Origin: an uncultured Prevotellaceae bacterium | Lineage (GTDB): Bacteria; Bacteroidota; Bacteroidia; Bacteroidales; Bacteroidaceae | Assembly: GCA_902800595.1 (NCBI GenBank) | Contig: CADCFA010000005.1 | Coordinates: forward strand, 1 to 64,000 | Direction of reading: 5' to 3' | DNA: 64,000 bases | Shown here: one piece after another, positions 29,446 through 37,895 of the stretch | Numbering within the stretch: position 1 is the first letter of the stretch | Layout of the letters: every line of letters begins with the position of its first letter | Translations under genes and position numbers: made by a program | Notes under the pieces: model-generated | The model's input: only the letters and a program-made list of their open reading frames with translations | Databases searched by the model: none | What the model was told of the DNA's origin: nothing

Positions 29446-30534
29446 TCATTTGATGAATCCTTTAGGAAGTGCATGACGATTGAGAAACAGATAGGTGGTG
29501 TTCAGGGCGATATAGTCGCGTGACATATACCAAATACCCTTATATTGACCAGTCTCGCCCCATGAGTTCTTTACCATATAATAAGGTTTGCCTTGCTCGT
29601 CAACAGCTTTGCCATAGATAAGCATCACATGATCATAGGTGAACTGCCAATTGTCCCATTGCTCCTGGCGCAAGGTTTGAGTCGGTTCTACGCCATCAGG
29701 CAGCATGGCTAGTCCTGTGCGGGTGAAGTCACCTGACACATCGCCACCCCAGGCTACGGTATAGCCTGCATCCAGTGCCTTGTCGAGAACAGTCATCAGT
29801 TGTTCGATAGGTATGTTATAGCTGGGTTTCAGTCGCCATTTGTAGGGTGCTTCAATGACGAACCATTTGTCAAACGGATGATGTGTGAAACTGGTTAGAC
29901 TTACGTAATCGTCAAGGTTCAGTCCGAGACTCTCGGCAAACGATTTCGGTGTGTAGGACTTACCCTCATACACAAAAGTTTCCGGGCAGCGACCAACATA
30001 ACGCTCGATGACTGCCTGAACGCTATCTTGCCAATGGGGCAGGGGAGTCTTAGCGTCCTTAACTACCGTACGTCTCACCATTTGTTCCAGCTCTGGGAAA
30101 AAAACTTTGAAGTTAGCCAGCGAGTCGCCTGTAAGTGAACCAGGTGCAGGCATCGCACTTTCCAGACAGATGCCATGATGTCGAATCACCTCCAGCACAT
30201 CGTCGCATGAGCCGCCTTCTGAAATTTGGCTATAACCGTGCATTCGTACGTAATGCGTAGCGTTGTCCATATAGTCTTTGTTCACAACAAACATCTCGCA
30301 CAGGTCATAGGTCTTGCCTGTCTGTCGCAAAATTTCACTTTCAAAATAGCCCAATGTGGCAAAATCCCAACAGGTGCCACTACGATATTGGTTTTTCACA
30401 CTCGTTATCGGAAGTTCCTTCACTGTTGTGAATGTTTTCTTTAAGTCAGAGGCTTTTGCATTTCTCTGTAAATTCTCTTGGGCCTCTGCTGTGATGGCCA
30501 AGAGTAAAGTGGCTATCAAAAATACTTTTTTCAT
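29446..30534 (-). CDS. Secreted C1-family cysteine peptidase (bleomycin hydrolase/PepC type)
   Basis: The 362-aa protein has a signal peptide (about residues 1-18) and papain-fold catalytic residues C55 in RSGTCWDF, H302 in YDHVMLI and N323 in VKNSWGE. The order and spacing match aminopeptidase C/bleomycin hydrolase. Unlike the classical cytosolic enzymes it is exported, so it probably degrades peptides in the periplasm or outside. ATG at 30534 is chosen because the signal peptide starts there and the promoter lies just upstream. Confidence 0.9.
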   Translation of the reverse strand: MKKVFLIATLLLAITAEAQENLQRNAKASDLKKTFTTVKELPITSVKNQYRSGTCWDFATLGYFESEILRQTGKTYDLCEMFVVNKDYMDNATHYVRMHGYSQISEGGSCDDVLEVIRHHGICLESAMPAPGSLTGDSLANFKVFFPELEQMVRRTVVKDAKTPLPHWQDSVQAVIERYVGRCPETFVYEGKSYTPKSFAESLGLNLDDYVSLTSFTHHPFDKWFVIEAPYKWRLKPSYNIPIEQLMTVLDKALDAGYTVAWGGDVSGDFTRTGLAMLPDGVEPTQTLRQEQWDNWQFTYDHVMLIYGKAVDEQGKPYYMVKNSWGETGQYKGIWYMSRDYIALNTTYLFLNRHALPKGFIK

Positions 30535-30553
30535 ATTCGTCGCTTTTGTTGGA

Positions 30554-30584
30554 CAAAGGTAGATATTATTTTTGAAACGTACAA
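30554..30584 (-). promoter_or_regulatory. Predicted promoter of the C1 peptidase
   Basis: TTG (30582-30584), 20 bp, TACCTTTG (30554-30561) on the minus strand, 19 bp before ATG at 30534. Confidence 0.7.
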
Positions 30585-30601
30585 CATATTTTCGGAAAAA
30601 C

Positions 30602-30632
30602 TTGCAAGAACCAAATAAAAACAATACTTTTG
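30602..30632 (+). promoter_or_regulatory. Predicted promoter of the SGNH hydrolase
   Basis: TTG (30602-30604), 20 bp, TACTTTTG then CA (30625-30632), 29 bp before ATG at 30662. It is back to back with the peptidase promoter. Confidence 0.7.
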
Positions 30633-30661
30633 CAGGCAGATCATTAAAACATTATTGGAAT

Positions 30662-31810
30662 ATGACGACAGACAGAAACAAATGGGTGGCTTGTTGGGGG
30701 AATGCCACATCAATAACCAATCGTTGCGAGGCTATATATGCTAAGGATCTCACGCTGCGCTATCCCATCAGGATGTGTTTCAGCGGCACGATGCTGCGTT
30801 TCTGCTTCTCTAATCTGACTGGCACTGAGCCTGTGGAACTCACGAAGGTGTTTGCAGGGCATACCCCCATCACCTTTGGCGGTAAAACCAGTGTGACGCT
30901 GAAGCCTGGCACCGAAACGGAGAGTGATGCCATCAACTACACCGTGCATCGTGGCGACACCATCGAGGTGAGTATGTATCTGGAAGGATTCACCCAGATG
31001 AACAGTGGTACACTTATAACAGGACCGCTCTCAAAAGGATTCTATGCCTATGGCGACTATGCTGAAGCCGATGAGTTACCTCTTGACCTGACGCGACATA
31101 CCAACTGGTTCTATTTCCTGAATACCATCGATGTGCTGACATCAGCCGAGAATCGTGCTGTGGTGTGCTATGGTGACTCCATTACGGCTCAGTCATGGCC
31201 TGACTATATGGCACAGATGGCTCTTGGTACTAATGTGGCTATCATTCGCCGTGCTGTCAGTGGCACACGCATTCTGCGCCAGTATGACTGCATTACCTAT
31301 CAGGCTTACGGCTTGAAGGGTGCCACCCGCTTTCCTATTGAGATGAATGTGGCTGGTGCTACGGATGTCATTATCCAGCATGGCATTAACGATATCATCC
31401 ATCCCGTAGGTGCTGACGTCAATCCTTTCCGACCTTGGAGCGATCTGCCAACAGTAGAGGAGATGGAGCAGGGGGTGGAAAATATCTATGTAAAGCCAGC
31501 TAAAGCGATGGGACTGAAGGTGTGGAGCGGTACGCTGCTGCCTATCTTTGGCTGGCGCACCTATAATGAGAAACGTGATGAGATGCGGCAGCAGTTTAAT
31601 GAGTGGCTACGCACATCACCTATCTTCGACGGGTGTATCGACTTTGATGCTGCCGTTCGCAGTGCCACCAATCCTAAAGCCTTTGCAGAGGGTTTTGACA
31701 GTGGTGACCATCTGCATCCCAGTGAACGTGCCTACGAGGCAATGGCGCAGGCAGCTGTTCATAAGCTGATACGCCATATGCCTCGATATGATCACGAAGA
31801 GTTTTACTAA
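30662..31810 (+). CDS. SGNH/GDSL-family hydrolase
   Basis: The 382-aa esterase-like protein has an N-terminal beta domain (about residues 1-150) and an SGNH domain with S173 in CYGDSIT, G201 in VSGTR, N243 in HGINDI, and D349/H352 in SGDHLHPS. No signal peptide is seen from the chosen start, so it may act in the cytoplasm on acylated sugars. Upstream in-frame codons would overlap the promoter. It converges on and overlaps the GH13 gene by 4 bp. Confidence 0.85.
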   Translation: MTTDRNKWVACWGNATSITNRCEAIYAKDLTLRYPIRMCFSGTMLRFCFSNLTGTEPVELTKVFAGHTPITFGGKTSVTLKPGTETESDAINYTVHRGDTIEVSMYLEGFTQMNSGTLITGPLSKGFYAYGDYAEADELPLDLTRHTNWFYFLNTIDVLTSAENRAVVCYGDSITAQSWPDYMAQMALGTNVAIIRRAVSGTRILRQYDCITYQAYGLKGATRFPIEMNVAGATDVIIQHGINDIIHPVGADVNPFRPWSDLPTVEEMEQGVENIYVKPAKAMGLKVWSGTLLPIFGWRTYNEKRDEMRQQFNEWLRTSPIFDGCIDFDAAVRSATNPKAFAEGFDSGDHLHPSERAYEAMAQAAVHKLIRHMPRYDHEEFY

Positions 31811-33555
31811 TGTAGTTTTACAATAGCATAAGAAGTGGCAGGCATATGGATCGTCATATTGCCTGTCTTTTTATTGTGAGCGATACTGAAACGATCGCCA
31901 GCTAACAATTTGGTTTTGTTGAATTTAACATTGATATTGAAGGTGGCGTCAGAAGCCTTTGCCCTTGGGTTCAGCATCACCAATACCACATCATTGCCAG
32001 CTGCACGAGCATAGACAAAGGGGTAGGGATCGGAGGCATCCTCACCAGGATAGATGGGCACAAACTCCGCATAGTTGGCAAGTGCCGGTTCACTGTGTCG
32101 CAAGGCAATCAGCTGGCGAGTCTTATTCAGCAGTGAGTTGGGGTTCTTCTCCTGTGCTGCTACATTGGGGGCGTCGGGAGCGGGATCAACAGGCAGGTAT
32201 AGGTTGGCAGCGTCGCCAGAAGAGAAGCCTAAGTTCTTGTCAGCGCTCCATTGCATAGGGGTACGTGCACCATTACGCGGCTGATAGGCTCCCTCTACTT
32301 GTGGCCAGTCTTCGGGTAACTGTCGCATGCCGATCTCGTTACCATAATAAAGGAAGGGTACACCTGGCATCGTAAAGCCGAAAGCATAGATAATCTCCAG
32401 TTCCTTATCGGTACGTTTGTTACCCAGACGGGCATTGTCGTGATTACCCAGCGGCAGACTGATATAGCCCTTACCAACGGTCTTCTGATACTGATCCATA
32501 TAACTCTTCAGGAAATCTGCAACAGACCCTTTTCCTTCTGCATCAAAGTAGCTGTGTCCCTCGCTGACACCATTGAGGATACGCCAGCTCTCCTTCTGGA
32601 AAAGGTCGTTGTAGCCCTTGAACCAGTGGAAGAAATCTACGTGGAAGCAGTTGTCGAGTGCATCAGCAGGGTACGACCATTCCGCAACCATGAAGCCGTG
32701 CGGGTATTCCTTTTCAAGCAGCTGACGGATCTCACGCCAGAAGAGTTTCGTCTCGTTCTCATTGGTATTATAGAACTGCTCATTGCCTCTCACACGACGT
32801 GTCTTAACCAATGCACCAGCCATGTCTGCACGGAAGCCGTCGGCACCCATATCCATCCAGAATCGCAATACATTCTTCAGATCCTCACGCATCGCCATCA
32901 CATCGGGATGATTGGTGGGCAACTGCCACTTCTGATTCGGGTCGGGATTAGCGAAGCCGAAGTTCAGAGCAGGCTGGCACCAGTAGAAGTTACGCATAAA
33001 CTGACCGTTACGCTGTCCGTAGCCCTTTACAAACTGACCTGCAAACTCGAATGGGGGATCCACCCAGTTCGTCTCCGTCCAGATATAATAGTTGGAGTAT
33101 TTGTTCTTTTCTTGCTTCTGGGAAGCTACAAACCATGGGTGATCGATGGCTGTATAGCTGATGACATAGTCGAAGATGACATGCATGCCTCGTTTGTGGG
33201 CTTCCTCGAAGAGCTGCTTGGCATCGTCGTTGGTACCGTAGCGCGGCGCAATCTTGTAATAGTCGCGAATGTCGTAGCCGGCATCGTTGAAAGGCGAGTC
33301 GAAGAACGGGTTGAACCAGATGGCATCCACCCCGAGGCTCTTCACATAGTCGAGCTTACTGATGATTCCCTGAATGTCGCCAATGCCATCACCGTCTGAG
33401 TCGCAGAATGTCTGCGGATAGATCTGATAGAATACCGCGTTCTTAGCCCAGTCAGGCATCTTGGGTATTTCATACTTACCTGTGATAGTCTGTGCCGAAG
33501 CAAATGTCATCATCATGCATAACATGATTAATGATAATAATCGTTTTGTGTTCAT
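31807..33555 (-). CDS. Exported GH13 alpha-amylase-family protein
   Basis: The 582-aa protein has a signal peptide (residues about 1-21) and a (beta/alpha)8 barrel starting WAKNAVFYQIYPQTF. The nucleophile is D244 in GFRADMAG, the acid/base E292 in VAEWSYP, and the transition-state pair lies in GNHDNARL (H372, D373). Conserved region I, usually DxVxNH, reads FDYVISYT, so the customary Asn-His is replaced by Ser-Tyr. The C-terminal beta domain ends ATSYAIVKLH. It is divergent from a SusR-like regulator, pointing to starch or other alpha-glucans. No susC/D pair is adjacent. Confidence 0.9.
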   Translation of the reverse strand: MNTKRLLSLIMLCMMMTFASAQTITGKYEIPKMPDWAKNAVFYQIYPQTFCDSDGDGIGDIQGIISKLDYVKSLGVDAIWFNPFFDSPFNDAGYDIRDYYKIAPRYGTNDDAKQLFEEAHKRGMHVIFDYVISYTAIDHPWFVASQKQEKNKYSNYYIWTETNWVDPPFEFAGQFVKGYGQRNGQFMRNFYWCQPALNFGFANPDPNQKWQLPTNHPDVMAMREDLKNVLRFWMDMGADGFRADMAGALVKTRRVRGNEQFYNTNENETKLFWREIRQLLEKEYPHGFMVAEWSYPADALDNCFHVDFFHWFKGYNDLFQKESWRILNGVSEGHSYFDAEGKGSVADFLKSYMDQYQKTVGKGYISLPLGNHDNARLGNKRTDKELEIIYAFGFTMPGVPFLYYGNEIGMRQLPEDWPQVEGAYQPRNGARTPMQWSADKNLGFSSGDAANLYLPVDPAPDAPNVAAQEKNPNSLLNKTRQLIALRHSEPALANYAEFVPIYPGEDASDPYPFVYARAAGNDVVLVMLNPRAKASDATFNINVKFNKTKLLAGDRFSIAHNKKTGNMTIHMPATSYAIVKLH

Positions 33556-33596
33556 AAATGAAAATGGTTTTGGAGTAATAAGTAAAGTTCTGGATG

Positions 33597-33627
33597 CAAA
33601 GATAAATAAAAATGCAGAATATTCCAA
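33597..33627 (-). promoter_or_regulatory. Predicted promoter of the GH13 gene
   Basis: TTG (33625-33627), 20 bp, TATCTTTG then CA (33597-33604) on the minus strand, 41 bp before ATG at 33555. Confidence 0.7.
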
Positions 33628-33665
33628 GAATATTCAATCTTTTTGCCAGTTTTTTCGCTTTTTTC

Positions 33666-33696
33666 TTGTTTATATTCAAAAGAAGTCGTATTTTTG
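33666..33696 (+). promoter_or_regulatory. Predicted promoter of the SusR-like regulator
   Basis: TTG (33666-33668), 20 bp, TATTTTTG (33689-33696), 21 bp before ATG at 33718. Confidence 0.68.
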
Positions 33697-33717
33697 TGGC
33701 TGATAAAAAAATAGAAG

Positions 33718-36189
33718 ATGCGCAGAAAGCTATATATGATACTTTGTTTGATGCAGTTGTTGTCGCTTCAGGCGATAGCCGACCGCTCAGGGAGATTGTT
33801 TGAGTTGTTTAATGCTTCAGACGGTCTGGCAGACAATAGTGCCCAGGTTATTAAATGCACGAGGACGGGACGCATGGTGACGGCAACAGTGGGGCAGATT
33901 AACTTCTTCGATGGTCAGAAGTTCACTTACATTGATCCAACCGAAGAGAATGTTTATCCGCTAGAGAACTACAAAGGTAAATATCATCTGTATTTCGACA
34001 AATATCACCATTTGTGGCTGAAAAACAAGCAGTCGGTGACTTGTGTGAACCTGACAACAGAGAAATTCGTGAATTCTGTTACGGAAGAGTTCCTGAAATT
34101 CGGATTCAGCAAGACTGTTAATGATCTGTTTGTAAGTGAGGATGGTGTGGCATGGCTGTTGAATGGTTACGACCTTTTCTCTGTAGCTTCCAAAAAGACC
34201 TATCGCATCTTTGCAGGTAAGAAGCTTCAAGATGTAGAAACCTATCGGGATAAAACACTGCTGCTGTTCTATGACGATGGTACTGTGGAGGGAAAAGACC
34301 TGGAGACCACAAAAACTCAGTTCCGTTTACCTGCTTATGATGTCAGTAAGAAGGCGCTTTATAAGCATTACTCTGTATTGCTCAAAGATAGCGATAATAT
34401 CTATCAGATACGAAATGGTGAGCATGCTTCTGTTCTGTTGCGCTTTGAGATGAACAAACGGCAGTGGACCACTCTTCATGAGTGCAATTTCCATATGAAT
34501 AACCTTATAAAAAAAGACTCACTTCTCTATATCGCTACACAGCTCGGTTATATGACCTATGACATCACGACAGGTTCAATACGTAATTACGATGAGCTGA
34601 TGCTGATGAACGGACAGGTGTTGAAGACGGATATCAATGTGATAGCTTTTGATAAACAAGGTGGTATGTGGGTTGGTACGGAACGTAGAGGACTGCTTTA
34701 TTCTCGTCCGTTTAATCCGCCTTTCAAGTCGTATAACATAGACGATCCTCATGCTCGTGAACTTCGTTCTAAGATGGAACAATACCGTACTTCGGTGACT
34801 ACTTTCAGGGATCGTCTTGTGAATTGTGCGTTTCGTGATTCACGTGGTTGGACTTGGGTTGGAACGACACAAGGCTTACAGCTTTATCGCCATGATTCTG
34901 ACAAGTTACCGCAGATTATTACCCGTTACGACGGTCTGTTGAACAATGTGATTCATTCTATCACTGAGGATCTTGAACACCAGGTATGGGTAAGTACAAG
35001 TTATGGTATCTCGTGTATCGTCATAAAGGATAACCAAGTTGATTATGTGACTAGTTATAACGATTACGACATGGTGCCTAATGAGAACTTTGCCAATAAC
35101 GCTGCAGCCTGTCTGCCTGATGGTATGGTGGTGATGCAGTCTCTCGATCATATGGTGTCTTTCTATCCTCACCTGATGAATACCATCAATGGGAATATGC
35201 GCTTTGAGATATACCCCAAGCTGATACATTTCATGGTTAATGGTGTAGAAGTGAAAGCGGGCGATGAGATTGACGGGCAAGTGATTCTTGAGAAAGCTGT
35301 TTCGCGAGTAAATAAGATTGACTTGAACTATGATCAGAACTCTCTGACTCTAATTTTTACGGCTTTGAACTATTTTCGTCCGAATCATACTTACTACCGT
35401 GTACGTATCATCGGCTTGGATGAACAATGGCATGTATATTCCAGTCACGAACTCAACTCAATAGTCGATAAAAGTGGTCGTCTGCATCTGCAGCTGATGG
35501 CTCTGCAACCAGGTTCCTATCAGGTTGAAGTTCAGGCATCCATGAATCCTAACAAGTGGGAGACGACACCGTATAAATGGACCATCAATGTCAATGAACC
35601 TTGGTGGCGTTCTACTGGTGTGTATTGGCTTCTTGCCTTGGTCATGATGATCTTGGTAGGCATCAATGCATATTATTATCTGCGTAATGACCGTATGTTA
35701 ACCATGCGTGATACTCAGGAGCGTCCGCTGCTCAAGAATATCCGTCGCTTCGCAGAACGTTGCTCAACCCGTAGCTCAGAGCTGTTGGAGCCTTCGTACG
35801 ATGAGATCCACGGACGTTTTGATGAAAACCAGATGATGGGGCTGGCACCAGAGTTTATTGATATGATGATAAAACTGATGCCGTATGTGATGTCTAAACC
35901 TGAAGCATCGCTGACGATGCGTGAGTTAGGTAGGGAGTCTGGTTTGGACATACAGGAGTTCTATAATCTTATTACAACGAATATCTATAAGAGTCCGCGA
36001 CCGATGGCACTTTCTATGATGATAGAGAAAGGTGTTGAGATGTTGCGTACGACGGATAAGAGCATAGAAGAGATTGCTTCGGAGTTAGGCTTTGTATCGC
36101 CCAACTACTTTATTGCAGTTTTCTACCAGAAGATGCAAAAGACACCTTCAGAGTTTCGTAAGCGCCACACGCTGAAAGTGCCTGTCTAA
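33718..36189 (+). CDS. Membrane-spanning SusR-like regulator (periplasmic sensor plus AraC HTH)
   Basis: The 823-aa one-component sensor has a signal/anchor N-terminus (LYMILCLMQLLSLQAIA), about 600 residues of beta-propeller-like and Y_Y_Y-type periplasmic sensor, a transmembrane helix near 632-652 (VYWLLALVMMILVGINAYYYL) and a cytoplasmic AraC-type DNA-binding domain at about 730-815 (SIEEIASELGFVSPNYF). Histidine kinase and receiver domains of hybrid two-component systems are absent, as in SusR. Divergence from the GH13 gene suggests that it controls alpha-glucan degradation on sensing oligosaccharides. Confidence 0.85.
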   Translation: MRRKLYMILCLMQLLSLQAIADRSGRLFELFNASDGLADNSAQVIKCTRTGRMVTATVGQINFFDGQKFTYIDPTEENVYPLENYKGKYHLYFDKYHHLWLKNKQSVTCVNLTTEKFVNSVTEEFLKFGFSKTVNDLFVSEDGVAWLLNGYDLFSVASKKTYRIFAGKKLQDVETYRDKTLLLFYDDGTVEGKDLETTKTQFRLPAYDVSKKALYKHYSVLLKDSDNIYQIRNGEHASVLLRFEMNKRQWTTLHECNFHMNNLIKKDSLLYIATQLGYMTYDITTGSIRNYDELMLMNGQVLKTDINVIAFDKQGGMWVGTERRGLLYSRPFNPPFKSYNIDDPHARELRSKMEQYRTSVTTFRDRLVNCAFRDSRGWTWVGTTQGLQLYRHDSDKLPQIITRYDGLLNNVIHSITEDLEHQVWVSTSYGISCIVIKDNQVDYVTSYNDYDMVPNENFANNAAACLPDGMVVMQSLDHMVSFYPHLMNTINGNMRFEIYPKLIHFMVNGVEVKAGDEIDGQVILEKAVSRVNKIDLNYDQNSLTLIFTALNYFRPNHTYYRVRIIGLDEQWHVYSSHELNSIVDKSGRLHLQLMALQPGSYQVEVQASMNPNKWETTPYKWTINVNEPWWRSTGVYWLLALVMMILVGINAYYYLRNDRMLTMRDTQERPLLKNIRRFAERCSTRSSELLEPSYDEIHGRFDENQMMGLAPEFIDMMIKLMPYVMSKPEASLTMRELGRESGLDIQEFYNLITTNIYKSPRPMALSMMIEKGVEMLRTTDKSIEEIASELGFVSPNYFIAVFYQKMQKTPSEFRKRHTLKVPV

Positions 36190-37412
36190 CGCATGATAAT
36201 CTGACTATAGGCTGTCAGTTTCCATGTGCGCTCACCTGTTCCTTTGTAATATACCAGAATCTGGTAGCGGTTCTCTGTCTCATAGAAATTGCCTTCTGAG
36301 GGTAGGGGATGTGTGCTGCCATCTTCTTTCATCCAGAGATACTGATAGGAGTAGTAGCCCAGTTTCTGAAGGATACTGGCGGTGTAGAGGTCTTGTGACG
36401 CATCGTAGTTCATCAGATAGGTGTCGGGATGCTCTGTTGCCCAGTGTCCATCAATAACGATATGTCCTTCTATAAACTGAGGTGCTTTCAGACGATAGTT
36501 CACCCATACATAATCGCTGATAATATCGTTCTCACGATTATCGCTGTTACGGATGTAGAAGGCACCGTTGGCATCCTCGTCGTAGAGATAGTTCATACGG
36601 GGCTCGCTGATATATGGTTGTGCCTGATAGTTCTTGCCGTCCCAGCTCACATGTTCAATACCGAGTGTAGGATGACTGGGGTCGAGAATCTCAAACTTAC
36701 GGTATTCGTTGCCGCCATCGAAGATCAGCTCCTTCTTATGTTGCCATTCCAGACCGTTCTGACTGATATAGCTTGGACGTACATTCCTGCGCCAGGTGTC
36801 TTCACGTGCGTTCTGCATCACCACTGTCTGAATCTGGTCTTGCGGATCTGTCACGATATGGTTCCCGTATTTCACGCCGAAACTCACCTGCTGGTGACTT
36901 TGATTTGTGTCGATGTCGGTATTGGAGGAGACATTTACAGATAATGTCATCGACTGCTCTGTCACCATAAACTCTACGGTGGCGATATCTTCGTCGCTCC
37001 CGTCTTCCGAAATGTGCAAGCGATAGTTGCCGCTCAGTTTCAGTCGGCATCTGTCGTTGGGTATCTGTAGCTTGTAGTGGGTATAGGGTACGGTAGTGTT
37101 GATGCTGTGTTCATAGTTGTCAATCACGTTGTGGTTGAAACCTTCCAGCCAGTCACTTTCAAAGAGCTCTTCCGATGTGGTCCAATCTGCCTCACAACGC
37201 TCTAGACGATACACATAGCGGTGATAGTCATGGGACAGTTCGTCGAACCCGATATTCAGCACGTCATCCCCCTTGAGTCGCATCACCGCAGGCGATAGCC
37301 AGTCTTGGTTTACCACAGCCTGTAGCGATTTTACCTCAGGCTTGTAGGTCCTGTTCTCTGCTGTGGTAACGGTTGGCAGCAGTGCGATGATACAAAAGAG
37401 TAGGTGCTTCAT
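36186..37412 (-). CDS. DUF5103 protein, type IX secretion plug family
   Basis: The 408-aa protein has a signal peptide (about residues 1-18, TTA). It matches the Bacteroidetes DUF5103 family, whose Flavobacterium member plugs the SprA translocon of the type IX secretion system. Recognisable parts are the RLERCEADWTTSEE segment, the N-terminal beta domain and the C-terminal GYYSYQYLWMKEDG region. No other T9SS gene is in the window. Its 3' end overlaps the convergent regulator gene by 4 bp. Confidence 0.8.
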   Translation of the reverse strand: MKHLLFCIIALLPTVTTAENRTYKPEVKSLQAVVNQDWLSPAVMRLKGDDVLNIGFDELSHDYHRYVYRLERCEADWTTSEELFESDWLEGFNHNVIDNYEHSINTTVPYTHYKLQIPNDRCRLKLSGNYRLHISEDGSDEDIATVEFMVTEQSMTLSVNVSSNTDIDTNQSHQQVSFGVKYGNHIVTDPQDQIQTVVMQNAREDTWRRNVRPSYISQNGLEWQHKKELIFDGGNEYRKFEILDPSHPTLGIEHVSWDGKNYQAQPYISEPRMNYLYDEDANGAFYIRNSDNRENDIISDYVWVNYRLKAPQFIEGHIVIDGHWATEHPDTYLMNYDASQDLYTASILQKLGYYSYQYLWMKEDGSTHPLPSEGNFYETENRYQILVYYKGTGERTWKLTAYSQIIMR

Positions 37413-37424
37413 ACGCCGGTAGCT

Positions 37425-37895
37425 TTATTCGTGGTGATAGGGTTCGCCTTTGATGATGGTACAGGCCCGATAGACCTGTTCGGTAAATACCAGTCTGATC
37501 ATCTGGTGCGAGAAGGTCATCTTCGAGAGTGACAGCTGTTCGTTGGCACGGGCATAGACCGCTGGTGAGAAACCGTAGGGGCCTCCGATGACGAAGATCA
37601 GCCTACGGGCTGTATTCCGTTTCTGCTCCAGCCAACGGGCAAACTCGATGCTGCGCAGTTCCCGTCCGTGCTCATCCAATAGTACCAGCGTGTCAGATGG
37701 CTGTATCTGTTTCAGGATCAGTTCTCCCTCAGCAGTCTTCTGTTGTTCTTCCGACAGACTCTTTGTGTTCTTGAGTTCAGGAATGGTCACGATCTCAAAG
37801 GGCATATAGTGCCCGATGCGCTCCACATAATCCGTTATACCTGCCAGGAAGTGCTTGTCTGTTGTCTTGCCAACGAGTATCAGTAGCGTCTTCAT
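37425..37895 (-). CDS. rlmH: 23S rRNA pseudouridine-1915 N3-methyltransferase
   Basis: SPOUT-class methyltransferase modifying helix 69 of 23S rRNA. The 156-aa length and the SAM-binding knot segment (DEHGRELRS, IGGPYGFSP) match RlmH, as does the C-terminal QMIRLVFTEQVYRA. Its ATG overlaps the stop of the upstream GH25 gene by one base (TAATG), indicating translational coupling. Confidence 0.96.
   Translation of the reverse strand: MKTLLILVGKTTDKHFLAGITDYVERIGHYMPFEIVTIPELKNTKSLSEEQQKTAEGELILKQIQPSDTLVLLDEHGRELRSIEFARWLEQKRNTARRLIFVIGGPYGFSPAVYARANEQLSLSKMTFSHQMIRLVFTEQVYRACTIIKGEPYHHE

Noticed and set aside
30535..30661. Longer N-termini for the C1 peptidase and SGNH hydrolase
   Set aside because: They would extend across each gene's own predicted promoter and, for the peptidase, bury the signal peptide.
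32440..33399. 319-aa plus-strand ORF antisense to the GH13 gene
   Set aside because: Shadow of a well-supported glycoside hydrolase; composition is not protein-like and no motif is seen.
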